DNA of 64,000 nucleotides from Chitinophagales bacterium (GCA_026003335.1 BPHB01000002.1:620001-684000); one strand, 5' to 3'; shown: positions 1 to 9,497, counted from the first letter of the stretch. Translations and numbers: made by a program. The notes: a model not told the origin generated them from the letters alone.

Positions 1-144
1 CTGTTCATAGGGCACAGAAACAGCAGATCGGTATCCATCTTTCCACCGGGAATCTGGCTGCATCTTCACGTTTACTATTCCGGATTGTGCATAAACTGAA
101 ATTGCCAAAGACGCTATCAGTGCTGAACTCAGAAATTTTTTCAT
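1..144 (-). CDS. Secreted protein, N-terminal fragment (runs off left edge)
   Basis: The gene starts at 144 on the minus strand and stays open for 48 codons to the window edge. The first 20 residues (MKKFLSSALIASLAISVYAQ) form a clear signal peptide: two lysines, a hydrophobic core and an AYAQ-like signal peptidase I site. The mature part seen (SGIVNVKMQPDSRWKDGYRS) is too short to name a family. A textbook Bacteroidota promoter lies 40 bases upstream, which supports this frame over longer overlapping frames. The product is exported to the periplasm or beyond; its function cannot be read from this fragment. Confidence 0.7.
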   Translation of the reverse strand, partial: MKKFLSSALIASLAISVYAQSGIVNVKMQPDSRWKDGYRSAVSVPYEQ

Positions 145-183
145 AGATAGTAGTAATTATTTGGCAAAAAAAAGCGTAGCCTA

Positions 184-214
184 CAAATATAGAACAATCA
201 AGTAAAAGAACAAA
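184..214 (-). promoter_or_regulatory. Bacteroidota-type promoter for the partial secreted gene
   Basis: Read on the minus strand this is TTTG (214-211), a 19-base spacer, and TATATTTG (191-184). It matches the phylum consensus TTTG-N19-TAnnTTTG exactly. Transcription should start a few bases beyond 184, leaving a leader of about 35 bases before the ATG at 144. Confidence 0.75.
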
Positions 215-287
215 CCCATTACCTTTCGGAACTTTTTGTTTCTGAAGGGACAATGACCTGGGCTAGCAGCGGGTAAGGCAAGCGCAT

Positions 288-1916
288 TCAGGTTTGAATA
301 ACTCCCGGATTAAAGCGCTGCGTTATGGGAGCATGATTGGCTGCTTCTATGCCCATGGAGATAATTTTACGGGTTTCAGCCGGATCAATGATCTTGTCCA
401 CCCACAGCCGGGCAGCGGCATAATAGGGCGTAGTGGTTCGTTCATATCTTTCAACAATCTGAGTAAGTAGCTTCTTTTTGTCTTCCACCGAAACTTCTTT
501 ACCCTTCTCACCGGAGAGCTGAATTTGTAAAAGCGTATTGGCAGCCTGATCTCCGCCCATAACGGCTATGCGGGCCGTAGGCCACGCCACGATCAGCCGT
601 GGATCATAGGCTTTGCCGCACATGGCATAATTGCCGGCACCGAAGGAATTGCCCATGATAACGGTAAACTTGGGTACTACAGAGTTAGCCACTGCATTAA
701 CCATTTTAGCCCCGTCTTTAATAATACCACCGTGCTCAGAGCGGGTGCCTACCATAAATCCGGTAACATCCTGTAGAAATACCAGGGGGATATTTTTCTG
801 ATTGCAATTCATAATAAACCGCGCTGCCTTATCGGCAGAATCTGAGTAGATGACGCCACCGAATTGCATCTCTCCTTTTCTGGTTTTTACAATAGCCCGC
901 TGATTGGCCACAATACCTACTGCCCAACCTTGAATGCGTGCATATCCGCACACGATGGTTTTGCCGTATCCAGCCTTGTATTCGGTAAACTCCGAAGCAT
1001 CTACAATCCTGCGGATGATTTCCAGAGTATTGTAAGGCTTTTTATTTTTCTCAGGAAAAATACCGTATATCTCTTTAGGGTCAGATGCCGGTTCAACGGG
1101 GTCCGTGCGATCAAACCCTGCATAGCGGGGTTTGCCCAGCATGCTCATGATTTTCCGTATCGTTTCCAGACAATGCTTATCGTCCTTGCAACGATAATCG
1201 GTGATGCCTGAAATTTCGGCTGTAGTAACAGCTCCTCCGAGTGTTTCTTTATCCACTTCTTCTCCGATAGCCGCCTTTACCAGGTAGGGGCCGGCAAGAA
1301 AAATAGAGCCGGATTTTTCCACAATAAGCGCTTCATCGCTCATGATGGGCAGATATGCTCCTCCGGCAACGCAGCTGCCCATGATGGCCGCTATTTGGGT
1401 GATGCCAGCTGAAGACATCACAGCATTATTGCGAAAAATTCTCCCGAAATGTTCTTTATCGGGGAAAATTTCATCCTGTAACGGCAGATACACCCCCGCA
1501 CTATCCACCAGATAAATGATAGGAAGGCGGTTTTCCATTGCAATTTCTTGTGCCCGCAGATTTTTCTTGCCGGTGATTGGAAACCATGCCCCTGCTTTTA
1601 CAGTGGCGTCATTGGCCACTATCACACACATTCTTCCGGAAACATACCCAAGCACCACAATTACACCTCCTGATGGACACCCGCCATGCTCCTTGTACAT
1701 GTCATACCCACAGAACTCTCCCAGCTCCAGAGATGGCTTGTCTTTATCAAGTAATGCTTCCACCCGCTCCCGGGCAGTCATTTTCCCCTGAGCGTGTAGT
1801 TTTTCAATATTTTTTTTACCTCCCCCCTGCAGAATAATATCCAGCTTCTGGTTCATCTGAGAGAGGAGAAGTTTCATTGCATCTTCGTTGCGGTTAAATT
1901 CCAGATTATGCTTCAT
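288..1916 (-). CDS. Acyl-CoA carboxylase carboxyltransferase (beta) subunit, methylcrotonyl-CoA carboxylase-like
   Basis: A 542-residue biotin-dependent carboxyltransferase. It moves CO2 from carboxybiotin to an acyl-CoA in the cytosol. The N-terminal domain holds GKMTARERVEALLD (about 44-57) and a VDSAGVYLPLQDEIFPDKEH block followed by HFGRIFRNNAVMSS, a signature nearer to methylcrotonyl-CoA (MCCB) than to propionyl-CoA carboxylases. The oxyanion-type glycine motifs are GSCVAGGAYLP in the N-half and GNSFGAGNYAMCG in the C-half. Length is normal for the family. The biotin-carboxylase/carrier alpha subunit is not next door, so the substrate (leucine catabolism or another acyl-CoA) is inferred from sequence only. 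An upstream promoter leaves almost no leader before the ATG; an internal ATG at 1877 is possible, but N-terminal length favours 1916. Confidence 0.93.
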   Translation of the reverse strand: MKHNLEFNRNEDAMKLLLSQMNQKLDIILQGGGKKNIEKLHAQGKMTARERVEALLDKDKPSLELGEFCGYDMYKEHGGCPSGGVIVVLGYVSGRMCVIVANDATVKAGAWFPITGKKNLRAQEIAMENRLPIIYLVDSAGVYLPLQDEIFPDKEHFGRIFRNNAVMSSAGITQIAAIMGSCVAGGAYLPIMSDEALIVEKSGSIFLAGPYLVKAAIGEEVDKETLGGAVTTAEISGITDYRCKDDKHCLETIRKIMSMLGKPRYAGFDRTDPVEPASDPKEIYGIFPEKNKKPYNTLEIIRRIVDASEFTEYKAGYGKTIVCGYARIQGWAVGIVANQRAIVKTRKGEMQFGGVIYSDSADKAARFIMNCNQKNIPLVFLQDVTGFMVGTRSEHGGIIKDGAKMVNAVANSVVPKFTVIMGNSFGAGNYAMCGKAYDPRLIVAWPTARIAVMGGDQAANTLLQIQLSGEKGKEVSVEDKKKLLTQIVERYERTTTPYYAAARLWVDKIIDPAETRKIISMGIEAANHAPITQRFNPGVIQT

Positions 1917-1923
1917 GAGGCTG

Positions 1924-1953
1924 CAAACTTAAATTCAAATTTGACAGTTCAAA
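1924..1953 (-). promoter_or_regulatory. Probable promoter of the acyl-CoA carboxylase gene
   Basis: On the minus strand: TTTG (1953-1950), 18-base spacer, TAAGTTTG (1931-1924), matching TTTG-N19-TAnnTTTG within one base of spacing. Transcription would begin around 1920, only a few bases before the ATG at 1916, so the message would be nearly leaderless. Confidence 0.55.
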
Positions 1954-2102
1954 AATTTGCGGGTCACGATTTGGCGGCATCCTCCTTCCGTTTTTTTCTA
2001 AAGCCCAGATTCCATCCACAGGAGAGGGATTTTCAACAATTTGTGGGAATTTTATGCTACTACCTCATGAAAAAAGCGGAGAAAATTGTCCGGAAACGGA
2101 AA

Positions 2103-2630
2103 ATGGAAGTTTCGCGCATCTTCCTGATTGGCCCGATGGGGTGCGGCAAAACCTGGTGGGGACAAAGGCTTGCTTCTCTCATGGGGTGGCAATTTATTGA
2201 TCTGGATTTTTTCATTGAAGATACCTACCAGATGAGTATACCGGATATTTTTGGCAAGTACGGTGAAGAATGCTTTCGGCAGATGGAATACGACAGCCTG
2301 CAAAAGGTAGCCTCATTAGATAAGGTGGTGGTGGCAACGGGCGGTGGCACGCCTTGTTTTTTTGACAATATGAAAAAAATGAATACATGGGGTGAAACCT
2401 GTTACTTAAGGGTGAGCGTTCCTGTGCTGGTACAAAGACTTGCAGACAACACTTCCGGACGTCCCTTGCTGCAAGGCAAGAGCAGGCATGAGCTTGCCGA
2501 CTTTCTTGCCCGGCAGTTGAAAGAGCGTGAAAAATATTACCTCAAAGCTACCCATGTTGTAGACGAAGAACTCCTGGACGAGCAGCAATTGCTGGGACTC
2601 TTTGTAACTACCTCTACCTATGAAAGATAG
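2103..2630 (+). CDS. aroK: Shikimate kinase
   Basis: Phosphorylates shikimate with ATP, the fifth step of chorismate and aromatic amino acid synthesis, in the cytosol. From the ATG at 2103 the product is 175 residues, the usual size. Visible features are the P-loop GPMGCGKTWWG (residues 9-19), LDFFIED in place of the metal-binding DxD stretch, FRQMEYDSL with the shikimate-binding arginine, ATGGGTPC (the glycine triplet that holds shikimate), the lid motif SGRPLL, and REKYYLKATH near the end. The frame is open back to 1908, but that would overlap the divergent carboxylase gene; 2067 is a possible alternative start. The P-loop is slightly unusual (GCGKTW for the common GAGKST). The 3' end overlaps the convergent phosphoribosyltransferase gene by 13 bases. 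Confidence 0.9.
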   Translation: MEVSRIFLIGPMGCGKTWWGQRLASLMGWQFIDLDFFIEDTYQMSIPDIFGKYGEECFRQMEYDSLQKVASLDKVVVATGGGTPCFFDNMKKMNTWGETCYLRVSVPVLVQRLADNTSGRPLLQGKSRHELADFLARQLKEREKYYLKATHVVDEELLDEQQLLGLFVTTSTYER

Positions 2631-3121
2631 GCTGCATCTTCCCGGTTGCCCATTTGCACAGTGACTACTTCTTTCATTGTAGTGGCAAGACTTAGGCCGA
2701 CATAATCCGCGCGAATGGGGAAAAGCTTGTGCTGGCGATCTACCAGGACGGCAATTTCAATTTTACGCGGCATATATTCCAGCAGCGGCCGTAAGGCATA
2801 GCTCAGCGTGCGGCCGGTATTACCCACATCGTCTACCAGCAACACAGTCTTACCGCGGAGGTCTTTAAGATTAAAATCAAATACAGGTAGCTGTTCAGCG
2901 GGATTTTGTTTGTTGATCGCAATGGCATGCACCTGCAAGCGCAGAGAACTGATGGATTTCAGCTCCTGGTAAATTTTATCCGCAAACAGATAGCCATTCT
3001 CCCGGATGCCTATGATATGCAGCTCCTTCTCGTCATAATTATTTTCCAGAATCTGATAAGACATACGTCTTACTTTTTGCTCTATATCGCTATGCGTTAA
3101 TATGCGTGTTCCTTTTTCCAT
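2618..3121 (-). CDS. PyrR-like phosphoribosyltransferase family protein
   Basis: A 167-residue type I phosphoribosyltransferase. The PRPP-binding loop VLLVDDVGNTGRTL (acidic pair followed by TGRT) is intact, and GIRENGYLFADKI matches the substrate loop of the PyrR/UPRT-like branch. Such proteins use PRPP to ribosylate a base, or, in PyrR, regulate pyrimidine genes; which applies cannot be told here, as no pyrimidine genes adjoin it. I use the ATG at 3121 (MEKGTRIL) because Bacteroidota relatives begin there; the frame is open upstream to 3142. It converges on and overlaps the end of aroK by 13 bases. Confidence 0.85.
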   Translation of the reverse strand: MEKGTRILTHSDIEQKVRRMSYQILENNYDEKELHIIGIRENGYLFADKIYQELKSISSLRLQVHAIAINKQNPAEQLPVFDFNLKDLRGKTVLLVDDVGNTGRTLSYALRPLLEYMPRKIEIAVLVDRQHKLFPIRADYVGLSLATTMKEVVTVQMGNREDAAYLS

Positions 3122-3244
3122 CATTAACATAATAGCATACACTGAATGATTACTGTGCGGTGGCTAAAAAATATGCCGTTGTGTGAAGGTCATTATTTTT
3201 CCCCGCTGCATGCGTACATTTTTTGAATAGAGTAACTCCAAGTA

Positions 3245-5665
3245 TCATCGGCAAACTGCGAATTTACCTGCAACAGAAATGTGCATTCCATCGCTGAGAC
3301 CATAGAAGTACACCCCGGGGTTCAGAAATTGCGGCTGATAGGTTAAGATACCCCTTTTTTCCGGCAGGTACACCACATCTGTTTGTTGTCCCATTATGTT
3401 CAGAATAACCAGAGTATATTTTTTTTGAGACCCCCTCAGATCGTAGAGAATAGAGGTTTGATTACGAAAAACACCCGGGTAAAATGCCACCACTGGCTGT
3501 AAGGATACCGGTTCATCCGGTAAACCAGTATATAAACACGAGCCATCATTTACTGTTGCTGTGCTGTCATAATTTACTGCGAAGCTATCAGTACAGCCGG
3601 GTATAATACAGCTGCCGTCATCCGTATTGGCAAGGCTGTCATAATTGAGCGCTGCAGCGTTGGTACATCCATAGATATAAGGCACACAACTTCCGTCATC
3701 CAGCGTGGCCTGGGGATTATAGTTGAAAGCGGTGGAGTCCGTGCAGCCACGCAAGGGAGCCAGCAGCAGCGCATCGCAGGCCGACACTTTTCCATATCCA
3801 TAGATATTGTTAGGAACCGCTCCTGTAAAAGAATCTACCCGGGCAGACAACAACAGGGCATCCTTCACCTGGCGATACGTGGCATGCGGATATTTCTGCA
3901 GGTAGAGGGCTGCAATACCAGCCACTACCGGGCTGGCCATAGAGGTGCCCCCATTGCGAAAGTGCTTGCCACATAAGGCCAGTTTGCTGCGGTCATTTGC
4001 CAGAGAGAGGGCAATTTGCTGGGCGTGGGCAGTTCCAAGGCTGAAGTTTCCGGTAGCCGTAATATCCGGCTTTATTCTTCCATCCCGCGTAGGACCATGG
4101 CTTGAGCTCCCTCCTATCCGACCGGGAGTGGCACTATTAACCCGAAGAACCGAATCCACATCATAATATGTTTTGCGATTTTCAAAATTTCCTACCGTAA
4201 TGACTTTATCCGAGCAGGCATAGCTGGTCACAATCAATTTCTCTTTATCGGGAGCCTTGTAATAAAGGATATCCGGTCTTACACTATCCGGGGGAAGATT
4301 CTGATATACCATATCAGACGTGTTAATATTCAGTTCGGCATCGGTGCTGCTCCACAGGTCAAAACGACCCGAGCCGGTAGTAATGAAACTGAAATAATTT
4401 GTGGCATCCTGCAGGCCGGTAATAATCACCTGCAGATTATATCGCCCCTCGTTGAGAATCAGAGTCGTATTGACCGAGGCCCGGAAATTTCCAAAATCTC
4501 CGATGGAAAAATTCAATGATGCCGAGCTGCTGGCACTGAGGTCATAGTCAGCTTTTACATTGTAAAACCTTGTACGGGCAATGTGCTGCCAGGTATCCGG
4601 GTCGTCTTCACCAAAGGCAAACCATACCTGATTGAAGTCGGCTGTATCCGCCCATAATTCATACCATACACGATTGAAAGCCGCATGGTATTTAAACCAG
4701 GTAAACGTAGTGTCAGCACTCACCTCGTATCCCAGATGATAAGGAGGTTTACCCTGCGAATTGCCGGCAGCACAAACCAATACCCTTCCGGGACTTGCCT
4801 CCAATATGGCGTCAATCATCCTGGCTGTGGCATCCCTGCCATCATGTGAGCCCCAATAAGCTCCCAGACTGGCATTAATCACACAGGGCTTGCCCATAGC
4901 ATCCGCTTTCTTAAAGATATAATCTACGGCATCCAGAAAAGTGCTTAAAAAAGGACGGCCAAAGTGAAAAGACACAACAATGAGATCAGCACCAGGCGCC
5001 ATGCCGGCATGATCCAGCGTACAGGACCGGCTGTTTCCGGCCGCGATACCCGCCACTGTGGTCCCATGTCCAGGGTTGCTGCCTATGGGTTCCGCATGCG
5101 GACAGCTGCCCCCGTTGATGTCAAATGCACTACATTCTACCCCATAATTATAAGGAATGGGGGCATTGCTCCCCGTCAGCCTTTGATCCCACAGGTAGCG
5201 GATTCTTGTCTCTCCATTAGGCTTTTTAAAATCTTCATTATTTAAATCAATGCCAAAATCAATAATGCCGATTATTACCCCCTCACCGTTGTAAGCTGTA
5301 TCCAGGGGTGAAAGTCCGGCATGCACCGGATGTACGCAATTGACGATTTTGGCTGTGTCCATCAGAGGTATCAGCGGCATTTCACCATTTTCTACATATC
5401 GCACTGCAGGTTCTTTCAGAAAGGCATCCAGTTTCTGCAGCGGAATCACAACAGAGCTGTAATGGTCATAGCTGAATTTAAAGATTCCGTTATGACGCTC
5501 AACGGCCTGCTTAACAGAATCCGGAAATCCCCGCACAAAGAGGTCAAGAGTTGTTTTTTCGGGAGATAGATTTTTCAGCTTTTCGCGGGTAAACAAATCC
5601 AGTTGCGCCTGACCATAGGCTAATCCCGCGCAGCAAAAGATTGATAAAAAAAGCAGGAAGTGCAT
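3245..5665 (-). CDS. Secreted S8 (subtilisin-like) serine protease with T9SS type A sorting domain
   Basis: An 806-residue extracellular protease. Residues 1-19 are a signal peptide. The catalytic triad is visible: Asp136 in IIDFGID, His200 in GHGTTVAGIAAG, Ser575 in GGTSMASPVVAG; Asn302 in CAAGNSQG is the oxyanion residue. Between His and Ser (about 310-470) an inserted domain resembles a beta-sandwich. Residues 639-710 hold three tandem copies of a GCTD..A.NYD..A..DDGSC repeat, common in Bacteroidota surface proteins. Residues about 725-806 form a type A C-terminal sorting domain (VVAFYPG, VILNIMGQQ, LNPGVYFYGL), so export by T9SS and anchoring at or release from the cell surface is expected. 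A TAnnTTTG-type element (5703-5696, minus strand) lies upstream, with a weaker -33. Substrate unknown. Confidence 0.93.
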   Translation of the reverse strand: MHFLLFLSIFCCAGLAYGQAQLDLFTREKLKNLSPEKTTLDLFVRGFPDSVKQAVERHNGIFKFSYDHYSSVVIPLQKLDAFLKEPAVRYVENGEMPLIPLMDTAKIVNCVHPVHAGLSPLDTAYNGEGVIIGIIDFGIDLNNEDFKKPNGETRIRYLWDQRLTGSNAPIPYNYGVECSAFDINGGSCPHAEPIGSNPGHGTTVAGIAAGNSRSCTLDHAGMAPGADLIVVSFHFGRPFLSTFLDAVDYIFKKADAMGKPCVINASLGAYWGSHDGRDATARMIDAILEASPGRVLVCAAGNSQGKPPYHLGYEVSADTTFTWFKYHAAFNRVWYELWADTADFNQVWFAFGEDDPDTWQHIARTRFYNVKADYDLSASSSASLNFSIGDFGNFRASVNTTLILNEGRYNLQVIITGLQDATNYFSFITTGSGRFDLWSSTDAELNINTSDMVYQNLPPDSVRPDILYYKAPDKEKLIVTSYACSDKVITVGNFENRKTYYDVDSVLRVNSATPGRIGGSSSHGPTRDGRIKPDITATGNFSLGTAHAQQIALSLANDRSKLALCGKHFRNGGTSMASPVVAGIAALYLQKYPHATYRQVKDALLLSARVDSFTGAVPNNIYGYGKVSACDALLLAPLRGCTDSTAFNYNPQATLDDGSCVPYIYGCTNAAALNYDSLANTDDGSCIIPGCTDSFAVNYDSTATVNDGSCLYTGLPDEPVSLQPVVAFYPGVFRNQTSILYDLRGSQKKYTLVILNIMGQQTDVVYLPEKRGILTYQPQFLNPGVYFYGLSDGMHISVAGKFAVCR

Positions 5666-5804
5666 GTTGTAGAAAAGTTAACCCAAAAAGCCTTACAAAC
5701 CTAATTCTGCTTTGCGGATAAAAGCTTTCTTGCCACAAAACATTATTACGGCTGTATCAATAATTGTCTATTTTAGCGCACAACCCAAAAGTGAGCATCC
5801 TGAT

Positions 5805-7874
5805 ATGAGTCAGATAGTATTTACGATAGTTCTGGTTATTGCCTTTGGTGCATTCGGATATACCTTTTTCAGAATATTAAACACCCTGCGTGCAGCCCGC
5901 CCGGTTAATCGTTTTGACCGTATCGGAGAACGGCTGAAGATTACGCTCCTGGTTGCCTTTGGTCAAACTAAAATTTTACGCAAACCGGTAGCCGGCCTCC
6001 TGCATGCCATCGTTTGGTGGGGCTTTTTGGTTATCACCATCGGTACGATAGAGATGATGATTGATGGTGTAGCGGGAACCGAACGCGTGTTGGGATTTCT
6101 CGGTCCGGTTTATGATGTAATTACTGCTTCCGGAGAGCTGTTTGCCTTGCTTATTTTAATTGCCGTAGTGGTTTTTCTTTTCAGACGCTACATCATTAAG
6201 CCCCGCAGATTCATCGCCCCGGAAATGAAACCTGCTTCCAAAGCGGACGCCACCGTGATTCTGCTGATGATATTCGCCCTGATGGTTTCCTTGCTGCTGA
6301 TGAATGTCGGCTATATTGCCACGCAAAAAGATGTGCATGGCGCCTATCCCGTCAGCCTTCTTATGCTGCCTCTGTTTGCAGGTATGGAACAATCCGCGCT
6401 GGCTCAGCTGGGCGCTGTTAATTGGTGGATACACATTCTGCTTGTGTTGATATTTCTGAATATCCTCCCTTACTCCAAGCACTTTCATGTGATTATGGCA
6501 GTACCTAATGTGTTTTTCTCCCGCCTGGAACCTTTTGCCAAACTGAGTAACATGGCCTCCGTCACCCGGGAGGTGAAAGCCATGATGGACCCCAATGCTG
6601 ATCCCTATGCCGCTGCTGCCGAAACCACCACTGCACAGGCAGAAAAATTCGGTATTAAAGACGTAACCGAAGTGACATGGAAGCACATTATGGATGCCTA
6701 TACCTGCACGGAATGCGGACGGTGTACGGAGGTATGCCCGGCCAACAACACCGGCAAAAAACTCTCCCCACGCAAGCTATTCATTGACCTGCGTAAACGC
6801 GTTTCCGAAACCGGCCCTGAAGTGATTGCAGGTAAAAAACCTGCGCCCGAACCTCCGCTGGTGAGCGATGTTTTTATCTCCCCGGAAGAATTGTGGGCGT
6901 GTACAACCTGCATGGCGTGCATACAAGAGTGCCCGGTAGATATAGACCATGTGCCGTTTATTGTAGATATGCGAAGGAATCTCGTGCTGGAAGAATCAAA
7001 GGTATCTGCTGACCTTGCCGTCATGTTTTCCAACATTGAAAACAATGGAGCGCCATGGGCCTTTTCACCGGAAGACCGCCTGAAGTGGGCCGAAGGGCTG
7101 AATGTTCCCGTAATGGCCGACCTGCACGCCCGGGGCGACATGCCCGAGGTTCTTTTCTGGGTAGGATGCTCCGGCTCTTTTGATGACCGGTCAAAATCCA
7201 TCACCGTAGCTTTCGCCAAAATTCTTCAGCGGGCAGGAGTGCCGTTTGCCGTCTTGGGTAAGGAAGAGCGCTGCACCGGTGACCCCGCTAAACGGGCCGG
7301 CAATGAATTTACCTATCAGATGCAGGCCCTGCAGAATATTGAAACCCTCAACATGTACAATATCCGTAAAATCGTCACTGCATGTCCGCATTGCTTTAAT
7401 ATACTGAAAAACGAATATCCCGAACTGGGGGGCAACTATGAAGTAGTTCACCATTCCCAGTTTCTTCAGCAACTACTGGCAGAGGGCAAACTCAGGATCA
7501 GCGATAATCATACGTTGAAAGATAAAAAAATCACATTCCACGATTCGTGCTATCTGGGACGTGGCAACGGAGTGTATGAAGCTCCCCGCGAGGTGCTGGA
7601 GCGGCTACAGGGTGAAATACGTGAAATGCAGCGCAGCCGCAGCAAGGGCATGTGCTGCGGAGCAGGGGGCGCTCAAATGTTCAAAGAAGAAGAAAACGGG
7701 AATATGCGTGTCAACATATACCGTACAGAGCAGGCCCTGGAAACAGATCCCGATATTATTGCAGCAGCCTGCCCATTTTGCATGACGATGCTGACAGACG
7801 GCCTGAAGGCTAAAGAAAAGCAAAATGCCGTTAAGGTGTATGATATAGCTGAACTGCTGGAAAAAAGCATCTGA
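5805..7874 (+). CDS. Membrane-bound Fe-S oxidoreductase: cytochrome-b-like domain fused to ferredoxin and HdrD-like CCG domains
   Basis: From the ATG at 5805 the product is 689 residues. Residues 1-235 hold about five membrane segments with histidines (LLHAIVWWGF, NWWIHILL, SKHFHV) like a NarI/HdrE heme-b subunit. Two 4Fe-4S motifs follow: C301, C304, C307, C311 (CTECGRCTEVCP) and C366, C369, C372, C376 (CTTCMACIQECP). The C-terminal third carries two CCG-type cysteine-rich domains: CSGSF...CTGD...CPHCFN (455-530) and HDSCYLGRG...MCCGAGGAQM...CPFCM (580-659). The layout suggests electron transfer between a cytosolic donor, perhaps ETF or a flavoprotein dehydrogenase, and the quinone pool. To my knowledge many relatives encode the two halves as neighbouring genes. 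Donor and acceptor are inferred. The frame is open upstream to 5712, but the divergent protease promoter occupies that space. Confidence 0.85.
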   Translation: MSQIVFTIVLVIAFGAFGYTFFRILNTLRAARPVNRFDRIGERLKITLLVAFGQTKILRKPVAGLLHAIVWWGFLVITIGTIEMMIDGVAGTERVLGFLGPVYDVITASGELFALLILIAVVVFLFRRYIIKPRRFIAPEMKPASKADATVILLMIFALMVSLLLMNVGYIATQKDVHGAYPVSLLMLPLFAGMEQSALAQLGAVNWWIHILLVLIFLNILPYSKHFHVIMAVPNVFFSRLEPFAKLSNMASVTREVKAMMDPNADPYAAAAETTTAQAEKFGIKDVTEVTWKHIMDAYTCTECGRCTEVCPANNTGKKLSPRKLFIDLRKRVSETGPEVIAGKKPAPEPPLVSDVFISPEELWACTTCMACIQECPVDIDHVPFIVDMRRNLVLEESKVSADLAVMFSNIENNGAPWAFSPEDRLKWAEGLNVPVMADLHARGDMPEVLFWVGCSGSFDDRSKSITVAFAKILQRAGVPFAVLGKEERCTGDPAKRAGNEFTYQMQALQNIETLNMYNIRKIVTACPHCFNILKNEYPELGGNYEVVHHSQFLQQLLAEGKLRISDNHTLKDKKITFHDSCYLGRGNGVYEAPREVLERLQGEIREMQRSRSKGMCCGAGGAQMFKEEENGNMRVNIYRTEQALETDPDIIAAACPFCMTMLTDGLKAKEKQNAVKVYDIAELLEKSI

Positions 7875-7939
7875 ACCTGCTGAATTCGGCCCGCTTACCA
7901 GAAAAGAAAAAATTTAACCTTTTTTCAAACCCTGACAGT

Positions 7940-7971
7940 CTGACATACACCCCTGAAATGCATTACCTTTG
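7940..7971 (+). promoter_or_regulatory. Probable promoter of miaB operon
   Basis: TACCTTTG (7964-7971) matches the TAnnTTTG element exactly. CTGACA (7940-7945), 18 bases upstream, is only an approximate -33. The predicted start of transcription lies a few bases before the miaB ATG at 7983. Confidence 0.5.
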
Positions 7972-7982
7972 TATAACCATTT

Positions 7983-9458
7983 ATGCCTGAAAAGATATAT
8001 AGTCCGATTTTAGACCCTTCCGCAGAGACAGCCTTTGCGGTAAGTAGTGATATAACCCCTGAAGCACTCGCACAGGAATCAAAGTCCGGTACCCGCAGAT
8101 TTTATATTGAAAGCTACGGCTGCCAGATGAATTTCAGCGACAGTGAGATTGTGGCTTCCGTGCTGACCCAGCAGGGATTTCAACCATGCACCGGCTATCA
8201 GGATGCCGATGTGGTTTTCATTAACACTTGTGCCATCCGGGAAAATGCTGAACAAAAAGTACGCAACCGCCTCAAAGAATTTCATACATTGAAAAAAAGC
8301 AAACCCGGTGTCCTGATAGGCTTGCTGGGCTGCATGGCTGAACGTCTGAAAGAGCAATTGCTGGAGCAGGAAAAGCTGGTAGATATTGTGGTTGGCCCGG
8401 ATGCTTACCGTGACCTGCCCCGATTGGTATCAGAAGCCGAATCCGGACTGAAAGCCGTCAACGTGCTGCTGTCCAGAGAGGAGACTTATGCAGACGTAAA
8501 TCCGGTAAGACTCAACAGCAATGGGGTTTCCGCGTTTATCACCATCATGCGTGGTTGCGATAACATGTGCTCCTTTTGCGTGGTGCCTTTTACCAGGGGC
8601 CGGGAACGCAGCCGAAATCCGGAGTCCATCATCCAGGAAGCCTCCATGGTGTTTAAACAGGGCTACCGGGAGGTAACTCTTCTGGGGCAAAATGTAGATT
8701 CTTACCTGTGGAGCCCCCATTATGCGTCAAAAAAAGAAATACTAAAGTCGCTAAGCAGATCCCATACCGACTCCACAGTCAACTTTGCGCAACTGCTGGA
8801 AATGGTGGCGCAGATTGACCCGCAGCTACGGGTGCGCTTCTCCACTTCCAACCCCCGCGATATGACTGATGAAGTGCTGCATACTATTGCCCGTTATGAC
8901 AATATCTGTAAAAGCATTCATCTGCCCGTGCAATCCGGCAGCAGTGCCATACTGAAAAAAATGAACCGTGGGCACGACCGGGAATGGTATCTTGAACGTA
9001 TTCGCACCATACGCAGAATACTTCCAGACTGTGGAATCACAACAGATATTATATGTGGTTTCTGCTCAGAAACAGAAGAGGATCACCAGGCTACACTCAG
9101 TCTGATGGAAGAAGTCCGCTACGACTGGGCATTCATGTTTCACTATTCCGAAAGACCCGGTACCCTGGCTGCAAGAAAATATAAAGACGATGTACCGCTG
9201 GAAGAAAAAAAACGCAGGCTCAGCGAGGTGATAGCCTTACAGCAACGGCATTCTCTGGAAAGCAATCAAAAAGATGTGGGAAAAGTATTTCAGGTTTTGA
9301 TTGAGGGTGTTTCTAAAAAATCAGATAAGCACCTTTTTGGACGCAACTCTCAGAACAAAGTCGTGGTTTTTGATGCTGGGCACTACAAACCGGGCGACTA
9401 TGTGCAGGTGAAAATCACCGGATGTACACCGGCCACCCTGCTGGGCGAACCGGTATAA
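7983..9458 (+). CDS. miaB: tRNA-2-methylthio-N6-dimethylallyladenosine synthase
   Basis: A 491-residue radical-SAM methylthiotransferase that adds the methylthio group at C2 of i6A37 in tRNAs reading UNN codons. The N-terminal MTTase domain shows the three cluster cysteines in [11 protein letters not shown] (Cys47), [11 protein letters not shown] and LLGCMAERL. The radical-SAM motif is [32 protein letters not shown] and the C-terminal TRAM region (about 430-490) are present. The N-terminus is about 35 residues longer than E. coli MiaB, common in this phylum. It heads a run of co-directional genes with the sigma-54 activator, lptE, a TPR protein and secG. Confidence 0.97.
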   Translation: MPEKIYSPILDPSAETAFAVSSDITPEALAQESKSGTRRFYIESYGCQMNFSDSEIVASVLTQQGFQPCTGYQDADVVFINTCAIRENAEQKVRNRLKEFHTLKKSKPGVLIGLLGCMAERLKEQLLEQEKLVDIVVGPDAYRDLPRLVSEAESGLKAVNVLLSREETYADVNPVRLNSNGVSAFITIMRGCDNMCSFCVVPFTRGRERSRNPESIIQEASMVFKQGYREVTLLGQNVDSYLWSPHYASKKEILKSLSRSHTDSTVNFAQLLEMVAQIDPQLRVRFSTSNPRDMTDEVLHTIARYDNICKSIHLPVQSGSSAILKKMNRGHDREWYLERIRTIRRILPDCGITTDIICGFCSETEEDHQATLSLMEEVRYDWAFMFHYSERPGTLAARKYKDDVPLEEKKRRLSEVIALQQRHSLESNQKDVGKVFQVLIEGVSKKSDKHLFGRNSQNKVVVFDAGHYKPGDYVQVKITGCTPATLLGEPV

Positions 9459-9497
9459 GGATCCGCTAATCAGGATGATGCACAAAATCAATGTATA

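Noticed and set aside
5-253. An 82-residue open frame on the minus strand at the left edge
   Set aside because: It overlaps the signal-peptide gene ending at 1 and lacks a signal or motif; the frame starting at 144 has both a signal peptide and a consensus promoter.
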